A stretch of 64,000 nucleotides of DNA from JAHECE01 sp963780675 (GTDB taxonomy: Bacteria > Actinomycetota > Actinomycetes > Actinomycetales > JAHECE01), in the NCBI GenBank assembly GCA_963780675.1, contig CAWACR010000008.1, forward strand, positions 62,001 through 126,000, in the 5' to 3' direction. The position numbers were made by a program, and so were the translations under genes. Of the stretch, positions 25,838 to 33,666 are shown piece by piece; position 1 is the stretch's first letter; the number at the start of each line of letters is the position of its first letter. The notes beneath the pieces are model-generated. The model was not told the origin of the DNA and made no database searches. It saw nothing but the letters and a program-made list of their open reading frames with translations.

Positions 25838-26858
25838 ATGGAGGACACACGAGGGGGCTCGGCGCGGGCGTGTACGGATCGTCGACGTGGCGAAGGTGGC
25901 CGGTGTCTCGGCCCAGACGGTCTCCAACGTCATGAACGGTCGGGACGGGTGCACCGAGGAGACGCGCCGCCGCGTCCTGGCCGCGATCGAGCACACCGGG
26001 TACCGGCCCAATCGGGCTGCGCAGAACCTGCGGACCCGACGAGCCCGGCAGATCGGCTTCCACCTCACCCGGGCACAGATGGACGTCCGCAACCCCTTCA
26101 CGCTCACCTTGCTCCGCTACCTGGTGAACGCCGCGACGCAGGCCGGGTACCGCGTCGTCGTGCTCACGCAGTCGGAGGCGACGCCGGACTCCTTCCGGGC
26201 GGAGGTGGAGGCTCGCGACGTCGACGGGTTCGTCCTCTCGGACTGCGACGTGCTCGACTACCGCACCGAGCTGCTCCACGAGCTGCGGGTGCCTTTCGTG
26301 GTCATGGGTCGAACACCACCGGCGCTGCCTCAGACCTGGGTCGACGTCGACAACGTCGCGGCCATGGCCGCCGTCGTCGACCACCTCGTCGGGAAGGGTC
26401 ACCGGACCTTCGCCTACCTCGGATATGCGGGACCTCAGTTCTGGGTGCTCGAGCGCCGCGAAGGGGCGCGTCAGCGGCTCGAGGCGCACGGGTTCACCCT
26501 TGCGGACCGCTTCGTCGTGGCGACGACACCGGAGAGCCTCCAGGAGGACGTCGAGGCCTTCCTCCGCGAACCAGGACGACCCTCGGCCATGATCACCGGA
26601 AGTGACAGCATCGCCGTCACGGTCGTCAACGTCGCCCACTCCCTCGGCCTCGTCGTCGGACGCGACATCGCGGTGACCGGCTTCGACGGGTGCGCCCTCG
26701 ACGCGATCGTGAGCCCACCGCTCACGACGGTCCGCGTTCCGGTGGCCGACGTCGCCGGCGCGATCGTCGCCCGGTTCGTCAGACTCGTCGAGGAGGGTCA
26801 CGCGGACGACGCGGGCCTTGTTCTGCCCACCTCCCTGCTCATCGGCGGGACTGCATGA
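25838..26858 (+). CDS. LacI-family regulator 1 (one frameshift near the start)
   Basis: About 339 residues, divergent from the sugar operon and its likely regulator. N-terminal helix-turn-helix VRIVDVAKVAGVSAQTVSNV and the hinge region TRRRVLAAIEHTGYRPNRAA, then a periplasmic-binding-protein-like sugar domain (DGFVLSDCDV, TWVDVDNVAAM, DIAVTGFDG). ATG 25838 has a strong GGAGGG at 6 bases, but its frame (MEDTRGGSARA) joins the helix-turn-helix frame only with one extra base near 25870. A continuous reading starting at GTG 25806 exists but has no ribosome site. The 28216 paralogue has the same short N-terminus, which supports ATG 25838. The 3' end overlaps the next gene by 20 bases. Confidence 0.82.
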
Positions 26859-27936
26859 GGGTGGCGGACTGCTCACCGGGACTCGACACGCGCTCCGGCT
26901 GCGGCGGCCCGGCGCTCCCCCGCTTCACGAGGCGAGGAGGCAGCCGGAGTATGTAGCCGGGCTGATCGCCTCGCATCATCGCGAGGAGCAGCGCGGCCGC
27001 CGACGTCCCCACATCCGCCGATCTCACGGACACCGTGGTGAGATCGGCCATCTCGGCCAGCACGTGCTCACCCTGCCCGACGACCGAGATGTCGCTGGGC
27101 ACGCACCGTCCGCCGTGGCGAAGCCACGTGAGAGCGGCCACCGCCAGCTCGAGCGACTCGACCCAGAGCGCGGTGGGCGGTTCGGCGTCGCCGAGGAGCG
27201 CCTCGATCGCCGACCGGACGCCCTCGGACGTGGCGCAGACGTCGACGCTCACCACCGCGACGCCCGACCGCGCGACCGTCGTGCCCTTGTCGGGCGCATC
27301 AGTCGACGGCGGGTCCGCCGACGGCGGGTCCGCCGACGGCGGGTCGGGCCGCGCGACCCTCACACACGCGATGCGGCGGTGTCCGAGCGCGACGAGGTGC
27401 TCCACCGCCACGAGCCGGCACTCGGACTCAGCGACCCTGACGTCGGTTCCGCCGTCGGTGTCGTGGGGGTCGGTGTCATACCCGACGGCGACCACGACCA
27501 GACCGGCGAGCTCGAGGCGCTGACGCTCGGCGCGGTCAAGTCGCACGCCGGCCAGGATCGCGGCGTCGACCGCCCGGTCCCGCACCACACGCTCGAGCAC
27601 CCGCTGACGTGAGTCCTCTCCGTCCACCGGAAGCAGGACGACGTCATGGCCGGCTTCGCTCAGCGCCCTGTGGGCCGCGCTCGCGCCGGTCCACCAGGTG
27701 GACTCGCTCGCAGGTGTGACGACGGCGATTCGCCGCGCCGCCGACCGGGAGCGACGCCGCATCGCCAGCCGAGAGGCTTCGGGAGAGACGGAGTAGTCCA
27801 GCTGGGCCGCCGCCTCGACCACCCGGCGACGCGTGGCCGGCGCCACGCCATAGGCGTCGCTCAACGCACGGGAGGCGGTCGCCGTCGAAACCCCCGCCGT
27901 GCGCGCGACGTGGGACAGACTCACACGGTCACGCAA
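26839..27936 (-). CDS. LacI-family regulator 2
   Basis: 365 residues, from a different LacI branch than its two neighbours. Helix-turn-helix SLSHVARTAGVSTATASRAL at residues ~6-25, then a sugar-binding domain (RIAVVTPASESTWWTGASAA, DISVVGQGEHVLAEMADLTTV). TTG at 27936 is the best start because AGGAGGGG lies 6 bases before it and the domain begins at residue 6. An in-frame 15-bp tandem repeat at 27308-27345 adds PPSAD PPSAD PPSTD in a surface loop. It converges with regulator 1 and is divergent from regulator 3. Confidence 0.88.
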   Translation of the reverse strand: MRDRVSLSHVARTAGVSTATASRALSDAYGVAPATRRRVVEAAAQLDYSVSPEASRLAMRRRSRSAARRIAVVTPASESTWWTGASAAHRALSEAGHDVVLLPVDGEDSRQRVLERVVRDRAVDAAILAGVRLDRAERQRLELAGLVVVAVGYDTDPHDTDGGTDVRVAESECRLVAVEHLVALGHRRIACVRVARPDPPSADPPSADPPSTDAPDKGTTVARSGVAVVSVDVCATSEGVRSAIEALLGDAEPPTALWVESLELAVAALTWLRHGGRCVPSDISVVGQGEHVLAEMADLTTVSVRSADVGTSAAALLLAMMRGDQPGYILRLPPRLVKRGSAGPPQPERVSSPGEQSATLMQSRR

Positions 27937-28050
27937 TGAGTGCCCCTCCTCGATCGCTGACTGAGTCGACTCCCGGCCGGCTCAGAGGCCAGCCCCGGCA
28001 GGGGCCGCCGGATCAGGCCGACGCCCGCGGCCCGCGCTCCAGTCTACTGG

Positions 28051-28058
28051 AACGTTAA
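28051..28058. promoter_or_regulatory. LacI-type half operator between regulators 2 and 3
   Basis: AACGTTAA resembles the operator at 25527-25541. On the minus strand it is followed about 8 bases later by TAGACT (a -10-like box) about 100 bases upstream of regulator 2. It may control regulator 2. Confidence 0.4.
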
Positions 28059-28215
28059 ATGCTGCCGCCACGGCGAGACTCAGTCCTCTTCCCCGACCCG
28101 CGACGGGCGCGACTCCCACCCGTCGACCGGATTCCCGCGGGCTCGCAAGTCGCCTCAAGAGCATCCGGTAGCCTGGACGGATGCCCAGGTCGGACCGTTG
28201 CAGCAACGACGCGGC

Positions 28216-29232
28216 ATGACCACCGAGCGGGGCACCTCCAGCGGACCGGTTCGCATCGTCGACGTCGCCCGGGAAGCTGGGGTCTCGGCGCAGACCGTCT
28301 CCAACGTCGTCAACGAGCGGGAGGGCTTCTCCGAGGAGACCCGCCGGCGCGTCCTGGCCGCCATCGACAGAACCGGCTACCGGCCGAACCGCGCGGCACG
28401 GAACCTCAGGACCCGCCGTTCGGGGCAACTCGGGTTGCACCTGCCGGCAAGTCACCTCTCCGTGCAGAACACCTTCTCCATCAACTTCCTGCGCGCCGTG
28501 ATCGAGGCGACGGAACGAGCCGACCACCAACTGGTGGTCTTCACGCATCCGGCCGACGGGGCCACCGGCGCCGCCACCCTCACGACCACGGGTATGGACG
28601 GCTTCGTCCTCTATGTCGTCGACCCCGCCGATCCCCGGCCGCGCGCGCTCACCGACGCCGGCATCCCCTTCGCAGTCTTCGGCCGAACCGAGCCCACCCT
28701 GCCCCAGGCCTGGGTCGACATCGACAACGTCGCGGCCATGGCCGACGTCGTCGACCACCTCGTCGAGCGCGGACATCGCCGGTTCGCCTTCGTCGGCTAC
28801 GACGAGCCCGAGTACTGGAACCACCAGCGCCTCGAGGGCACGCAGCTGCGGCTGGCCGAACACGGCCTCGGCATCCCCGCCCGCTGGCTGGTCAGGACGA
28901 ACCTCGACACCATCCGCGCCGAGGTCTCGCGCCGGCTCCTCGGTGAGGACCGGCCGGATGCGGTGATCTGCGCCAGCGACAGCCTCGCCGTCATTGCCCA
29001 TGCCGCGGCGTCGCACGCCGGCTTCCGGGTCGGGACCGACATCGCCGTCACAGGGTTCGACGCCCTCCCCCAGGCCATCGCGGTGGACCCCCCGCTCACC
29101 TCGGTAGCGCTCCCGGTGGTGGCCGCAGCCGACGCTGTGGTCCGCCTCGTGATCAGCCAGATCGAGGGAGAGCCCGCGCCGGACCACGGAACGATCCTTC
29201 CGACCCACCTGGTCATCGGGGGGAGCGGATAG
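28216..29232 (+). CDS. LacI-family regulator 3 (paralogue of regulator 1)
   Basis: 338 residues from ATG 28216. The helix-turn-helix VRIVDVAREAGVSAQTVSNV and the following RRRVLAAIDRTGYRPNRAAR are nearly the same as in regulator 1, so the two probably recognise similar operators. The effector domain differs more (LHLPASHLSVQNTFSINFLR, QAWVDIDNVAAMADVVDHLV, DIAVTGFDALPQAIAV). The two genes look like a duplication with diverged ligand specificity. An upstream in-frame start at 28198 is less likely. Confidence 0.9.
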   Translation: MTTERGTSSGPVRIVDVAREAGVSAQTVSNVVNEREGFSEETRRRVLAAIDRTGYRPNRAARNLRTRRSGQLGLHLPASHLSVQNTFSINFLRAVIEATERADHQLVVFTHPADGATGAATLTTTGMDGFVLYVVDPADPRPRALTDAGIPFAVFGRTEPTLPQAWVDIDNVAAMADVVDHLVERGHRRFAFVGYDEPEYWNHQRLEGTQLRLAEHGLGIPARWLVRTNLDTIRAEVSRRLLGEDRPDAVICASDSLAVIAHAAASHAGFRVGTDIAVTGFDALPQAIAVDPPLTSVALPVVAAADAVVRLVISQIEGEPAPDHGTILPTHLVIGGSG

Positions 29233-29293
29233 CGCGACCGGCGGAGCCACATCCGCAGGGCCACTGCTCGGAGCCTGACGCGCGCGGTCGCAC

Positions 29294-29770
29294 CTACGCC
29301 AGGTCCGGGGTCACCACCCACGCAACAGCGAAGCCGGGTGCCTCGACCTTGGGGACGAGCCGGACCAGACCTGCGTTCTGGAATCGCACCACCTGGGCGC
29401 CGTCGTCCCCCGCCACGAGCAGGGACGCGAGCCGGTCGAGGAAGGGCAGGTGGCCGACGACGGCGATCGCGCCGTCGGGCGCTCGTCTCGCCTCCTCGCG
29501 GAGATGGTCGGCGAACGGCGCCACGGGATCCGAGGGGTTGAGGCCGGCGTGGGCCTCGACGGTCCCGGCGCCGAGGGCCGCCGCGAGGATCCGCGCCGTC
29601 TGCTCGGCGCGCACCTTGCCGCTGTGCAGGCACCGGTCCGCGCGGACACCGGCCACCCGGGCGCACGCGGCAACCCGCTCGACCGCGGCGCGGCCCTCGG
29701 GGGTGAGGGGTCGGGCGGGGTCCACGTCCTCCGGCTCCGCCACGCCGTGCTGCATGAGGTACACGTCCAC
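29294..29770 (-). CDS. SixA-like histidine phosphatase
   Basis: 158-residue member of the histidine phosphatase superfamily, SixA branch. The catalytic motif reads LMQHGVAE at residues 5-12; Gln replaces Arg of the usual RHG, while the catalytic His remains. The second His lies in IAVVGHLPFLDRLASLL. SixA removes phosphate from phosphohistidine in signalling or PTS proteins in E. coli; the substrate here is unknown. GTG 29770 is the only start that places the first strand at the N-terminus. A long N-terminal extension in the open frame is GC-rich filler. Confidence 0.78.
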   Translation of the reverse strand: MDVYLMQHGVAEPEDVDPARPLTPEGRAAVERVAACARVAGVRADRCLHSGKVRAEQTARILAAALGAGTVEAHAGLNPSDPVAPFADHLREEARRAPDGAIAVVGHLPFLDRLASLLVAGDDGAQVVRFQNAGLVRLVPKVEAPGFAVAWVVTPDLA

Positions 29771-29906
29771 GCGTCCGTCCTCCGATTCGGGGCGCCGGTC
29801 GCGAGTCGACCCACGTGTGCGCCTCGCCGAGGCCGACGGTACGCGCGGCGCCCGGGGCGCGGGGCGCCGTCGTCGTCCCCCTCGTCGCACTGGCTACCAG
29901 CCTCGG

Positions 29907-30800
29907 CTACCGCGCGCGCTCGGCGGCGACGGCCTCGCGCACGGCGGGGATCACCTCGGCGGCGATGCGGGGGTAGGCGGTGACGTCGTCGCCGGCGAGG
30001 AGGAAGGCGGAGAAGCCGTGCTCGACGGCGAGCGCGGTGAGGCTGTCGACCCACTGCCGGGCGGGGCCCCGGAGGTACGCGCCGGGCGCGTCCCCGAACG
30101 TGCCCGGGACGTTGGCGAGGCGGCGGATGGCGCGGGGATCGCGGCCGGCGGCGCGGGCGGCGTCGTCGATCGCTGCGTTCGCGGCGGAGATCGCGGCGGG
30201 GTCCATGCGGCCCAGCGTGGGGAGCCAGCCGTCCGCCTTCTCGCCGGTGAGTCGGAGCATGCGCGGCTTGTACGCGCCGAGCCAGATGCCGATCGGGTGG
30301 GCCGGGGCGGGGCCGCGCTTGGCGCCGTCGAGGCGGTAGTACGCGCCGTCGACGCGCAGGATCTCGCGCGTGCTCGCGTCCCAGACGCCCCGGATGACGT
30401 CGATGGCCTCGGTGAGGGCGTCCACCGACTCGCCGGGTGTTCGGCGCGGGCCGCCCATGGCGGCGATCGCGTCCCAGAACGCGCCCGCGCCCAGGCCGAG
30501 CTCCACGCGGCCGCCCGAGAGGAGGTCGAGGCTCGCGGCGGCGCGCGCGAGGACCGCCGGCGGGCGCAGCGGGAGGTTCGCGACGTTGGGGGCGAGGGTG
30601 ATGCGCTCCGTGCGAGCCGCGGCGTACGCCAGGAGCGTCCATGTGTCGAGGAACGCGGGCTGGTAGGGGTGGTCCTGGACGGTGACGAGGTCCAGGCCGG
30701 CACGCTCCGCGGCGACGACGGCGCCCACCACGTTCTGGGGCGCGCGCGCGCTTGGGGTGACGAAGGAGCCGAAGAGCAGGTCGTGGCCGTAGTCGGGCAT
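29907..30800 (-). CDS. LLM-class (luciferase-like) oxidoreductase, probably F420-dependent
   Basis: 297 residues, intact. Luciferase-like TIM barrel: GSFVTPSARAPQNVVGAVVA, AERAGLDLVTVQDHPYQPAF, TLAPNVANLPLRPPAVLARA, ASLDLLSGGRVELGLGAGAF. The cis-peptide region and phosphate-binding positions fit F420-dependent LLM flavin oxidoreductases, which are common in actinobacteria. Substrate unknown. It stands alone between the SixA-like gene and a 313-bp gap containing the DNA-damage promoter of the next gene. Confidence 0.85.
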   Translation of the reverse strand: MPDYGHDLLFGSFVTPSARAPQNVVGAVVAAERAGLDLVTVQDHPYQPAFLDTWTLLAYAAARTERITLAPNVANLPLRPPAVLARAAASLDLLSGGRVELGLGAGAFWDAIAAMGGPRRTPGESVDALTEAIDVIRGVWDASTREILRVDGAYYRLDGAKRGPAPAHPIGIWLGAYKPRMLRLTGEKADGWLPTLGRMDPAAISAANAAIDDAARAAGRDPRAIRRLANVPGTFGDAPGAYLRGPARQWVDSLTALAVEHGFSAFLLAGDDVTAYPRIAAEVIPAVREAVAAERAR

Positions 30801-31025
30801 CGGGGGCCTTTCCGTCGGGGCTCGGCCGGGCCGTCAGGTGCTTCGCGGGCCGCCGGGGCTGTGCTCGAGACGGTAGGCGCGGGGCGGGGCGCGCGCCAGG
30901 GGTGGACGACGGCGCCCGGGTGGTCTGCGACGGCGCGGCTCGCGTTTCCCTCCCCGGTCCCGCGATCGGAGACCCGCACGCCTGGACTCGTGCTGCCTTC
31001 CACAGGTTCGGCTGTTCGGGTTGCG

Positions 31026-31055
31026 TTGTCACCAGAGCATCGTACACTTGTTCGA
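31026..31055 (+). promoter_or_regulatory. Overlapping PafBC-type and LexA-type DNA-damage promoter
   Basis: TTGTCACCA at 31026-31034, eight bases, then TACACT at 31043-31048 matches the actinobacterial RecA-NDp/PafBC pattern TTGTCRxxx-N8-TAxxxT. Overlapping it, TCGTACACTTGTTCGA at 31040-31055 matches the SOS box TCGAAC-N4-GTTCGA with one mismatch. It lies 59 bases before the DUF222/HNH start. Confidence 0.65.
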
Positions 31056-31113
31056 CAGGCGGATCCGGGTGCCGGACAGAATCCGTGGGACGCAGGGAGG
31101 GGGTGGGTGGGCG

Positions 31114-32808
31114 GTGACGGGTCACGTGACAAGCAACGACGACGCGCAACGGGCCACCCATCGCGCCGTGTCCGCGGACGCCGCGGCGGGCCAGACCGCG
31201 GGCGACGACCCCACCGTGGTGGTCGGGGAGTCGATCGTCGAGCTCGCCGGCCAACTCGCCGACCTGACGGCACGCCTCGGGGCGTGCTCGGTGACGGACC
31301 TCGTGGAGCCGCAGGCATCGGGGGTCCATCGGCAACTGCGCCGTGCGGGTGACGCCGTACAGATCGTCGCGGCGAAGGTGCTGGCCCGTGTCCAGGCGGA
31401 CGGGCGGTGGGCCACCACGGGTTCCGGGCGAGGCGCACGGACCATGGAGGACTGGCTTGCCCAGGACGGGCAGGCCTCCCGGTCAGGGGCACGTCGGCAA
31501 ACGGAACTGGCCCGGGCGGTCGACGGCGACGTCCCCGGGCTCGCGGACGCGGTGGCCGCCGGCACGGTGACGATGGAGCACGCGCAGACCCTCGCGCGGC
31601 TGGCGCCGACGTCGCCCGCGCGCCGCGAGGCGCTGCGCGGGGACGACGCCTCCCGCAACGCCGACTACCTCCTCGCGCGGGCGGCCGAGTTGCCGGCGGA
31701 CGAGTTCACGAAGGAGGTCAAGCGCTGGGCGGCGACGCAGGACCCGTCCGCCGACGAGCGCGGCCACCGCGAGGCGACTGCGAAGACGTACTGCACGTCC
31801 TCCGAGCGCGACGACGGCTGGGCGATCGCCGGGTTCCTGCCCCCAGTTGACGGTGCCGCGTTCAACGAGGCGCTGAAGGCGCTGGTCGGTGTCCCCGCTG
31901 CAGATGACGTGCGCACCCCGATGCAGCGCAACGGCGCCGCGCTGGGCCAGATGGCGAGGATCGTCCTCGATCACGGCGTGGCAGGCCGGTCCGGCGGATT
32001 CCGCCCCCACGTGTCGGTCCACGTCGGGCTGGACAGCCTCGTCGCGCAGCTCAACGCGCTGGAATCGACAGACGCCGCCCGGTCGGGCGCGCGAGGCGCG
32101 GCGGCGTTCCCGATCGTCCCGCCCGGGTGGGAGCCCGCGGTCCTCGCCGACGGCACCCCCATCCCGGCGAGCGTGCTGGCCCGCCTGGCGTGCGACTCCG
32201 AGGTCAGTCGCGTGGTCTTCGGCCCCGACTCCCAGGTGCTCGACGTCGGCCGGGCCGAGCGCCTGTACACCGGGGCGATGCGCCGCGCCGTGGTCGCGCG
32301 GGACAAGCACTGCGTCTACCCGGGCTGCTTCCAGCCGCCGAAGCTGTCGGAAGTCCACCACGTGCGGCACTGGGCGGCGCACGGCGGGGAGACCTCGGTC
32401 GCGAACGGTTGCCTCCTCTGCTGGTGGCATCACGACGTCATCCACACCCGCCACCTGCGCATCCACCGCAACCACACCCGGGGTCGGTGGGACTTCACCG
32501 AAGCCGACGGCACCCCGATCGCCCATCCCGGCGACCGAATCACCGGACAACCGACCCGAGGAGCACCCCCGGGCGGAGCCGGGAGCTGCACGGGGAACGC
32601 ACGCGAGGCGACCGTCGGCGCGGGCGCGACCAGCGGACCTCCGACGCGAGGCCCCGGCGGACCTCCCGCGCGAGACGGGACCGGCGGACCGGCCGGGCGA
32701 GATGCCACCAGCCGGCCGGGCAGGGCGAGACGGAACCGGACAACCGGCCGGGCGAGACGGGACCGGACAACCGGCCGGGCGAGACGGAGACGGAGGCGGG
32801 CAACGTGA
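31114..32808 (+). CDS. DUF222 / HNH endonuclease-like protein (13E12 family)
   Basis: 564 residues. Residues ~20-330 form a DUF222 helical region (VVGESIVELAGQLADLTARL, ELARAVDGDVPGLADAVAAG, YTGAMRRAVVARDKH). Residues ~400-450 form an HNH nuclease with zinc ligands CVYPGC ... CLLCWWHHDVIH and SEVHHVRHW. The family is abundant in actinobacteria (13E12 repeats of M. tuberculosis); its role is unknown but several members are DNA-damage induced, in line with the promoter at 31026-31055. GTG 31114 has GGGAGGGGG upstream. The last ~90 residues are low complexity, and a 27-bp repeat at 32735-32788 can be read sensibly in another frame ending in DDTLFDVA at 32833. A frameshift near 32700-32735 is therefore possible. 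Confidence 0.85.
   Translation: MTGHVTSNDDAQRATHRAVSADAAAGQTAGDDPTVVVGESIVELAGQLADLTARLGACSVTDLVEPQASGVHRQLRRAGDAVQIVAAKVLARVQADGRWATTGSGRGARTMEDWLAQDGQASRSGARRQTELARAVDGDVPGLADAVAAGTVTMEHAQTLARLAPTSPARREALRGDDASRNADYLLARAAELPADEFTKEVKRWAATQDPSADERGHREATAKTYCTSSERDDGWAIAGFLPPVDGAAFNEALKALVGVPAADDVRTPMQRNGAALGQMARIVLDHGVAGRSGGFRPHVSVHVGLDSLVAQLNALESTDAARSGARGAAAFPIVPPGWEPAVLADGTPIPASVLARLACDSEVSRVVFGPDSQVLDVGRAERLYTGAMRRAVVARDKHCVYPGCFQPPKLSEVHHVRHWAAHGGETSVANGCLLCWWHHDVIHTRHLRIHRNHTRGRWDFTEADGTPIAHPGDRITGQPTRGAPPGGAGSCTGNAREATVGAGATSGPPTRGPGGPPARDGTGGPAGRDATSRPGRARRNRTTGRARRDRTTGRARRRRRRAT
32735..32788 (+). repeat. 27-bp tandem repeat in the HNH gene tail
   Basis: Two copies of a 27-bp unit with core CCGGACAACCGGCCGGGCGA. 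Because 27 is a multiple of three the unit is frame-neutral. It encodes an RRxRTTGRA-type tail in the annotated frame and a DGTGQPAGR repeat in the frame that ends at 32833. Confidence 0.7.
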
Positions 32809-32977
32809 CGACACACTCTTCGACGTCGCCTGAAGCCACCGTCGGCGTCGGCGTCCGTCGGCGTCGAGGGACGGGAACCGCACAACCGGGACCGCGCACC
32901 ACGCCGGACGCCGCGGCGACCTGGGCATGATGGGGTCGTCGCAGTCGCGGCGCTGACACAGAAGGAGGCGACGTCCG

Positions 32978-33571
32978 GTGAGCACAAGGCTGGGCCGAGC
33001 GGTACTCCGCATCCTGCGCTACCGGATCGTGGGCGAACCCCCACCGTCCGCCCCGGTCTGCGTCATCGTCGCGGCACCCCACACGTCCTGGCTCGACTTC
33101 CCCCTGATGCTCGGGATCGCCTGGGCGAGCGACGTGAATCCTGGCTTCCTCGCCAAGAAGGAGCTGTTTCGCGCTCCCTTCGGGGGCTTCATGCGCCGCC
33201 TCGGCGGCATCGCGGTGGACAGGGACAACCCCGGCACGTTGGTCGACGACCTCACCTCTCGCGCCCGGAGCAGCGAGACGTTCGCCCTGGTCATCGCACC
33301 AGAAGGCACGCGGGCCAAGGGGACGTACTGGAAGTCCGGCTTCTACCGGATCGCAGCGAAGGCCGAGGTGCCCATCGTGCTGGCCTACCTCGACGGCCCC
33401 AGCCGCACCGGTGGATTCGGGCCCACGATCGTCCCGAGCGGAGACGTCCGCGCCGACATGGACCTCGTCCGCGCCTTCTATGCCGACAAGCGGGGGGTCA
33501 AGCCCGACGGCCGCACCACACCCCTGCTCCGCGAGGAGCGGGCGCCGGACACCTCGCCGGACGCGCCATGA
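32978..33571 (+). CDS. 1-acyl-sn-glycerol-3-phosphate acyltransferase-like (PlsC family)
   Basis: 197 residues. Catalytic H-x4-D motif in APHTSWLDFPL (His35, Asp40); the substrate-binding block is FALVIAPEGTRAKG near 103-116; MRRLGGIAVDRDN lies between. The protein is shorter than full PlsC and lacks a clear N-terminal membrane helix, like the small acyltransferases often found beside unrelated genes. Substrate uncertain. The GTG start has GAAGGAGG at 8 bases. Confidence 0.85.
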   Translation: MSTRLGRAVLRILRYRIVGEPPPSAPVCVIVAAPHTSWLDFPLMLGIAWASDVNPGFLAKKELFRAPFGGFMRRLGGIAVDRDNPGTLVDDLTSRARSSETFALVIAPEGTRAKGTYWKSGFYRIAAKAEVPIVLAYLDGPSRTGGFGPTIVPSGDVRADMDLVRAFYADKRGVKPDGRTTPLLREERAPDTSPDAP

Positions 33572-33666
33572 CCACACGCCCGACCCCCACCTCTCCCGCC
33601 GGCGGCCCCGCACGCGAGGGTCGTCGCCGACTCACCGACCTCCGGCCCGAGGAGCCCCGACCATGA
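33568..33666 (+). CDS. Possible 32-residue small ORF bridging two genes
   Basis: ATG 33568 overlaps the acyltransferase stop as ATGA, and the frame ends at TGA 33664-33666, which overlaps the M20 peptidase start ATG 33663 as ATGA. The frame is exactly 33 codons. The peptide is basic and Pro-rich (RPTPTSPAGGPAREGRRRLTDL). Without homology this could be chance in GC-rich DNA, or a coupling peptide that carries ribosomes to the next gene. Low confidence. Confidence 0.25.
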   Translation: MTTRPTPTSPAGGPAREGRRRLTDLRPEEPRP

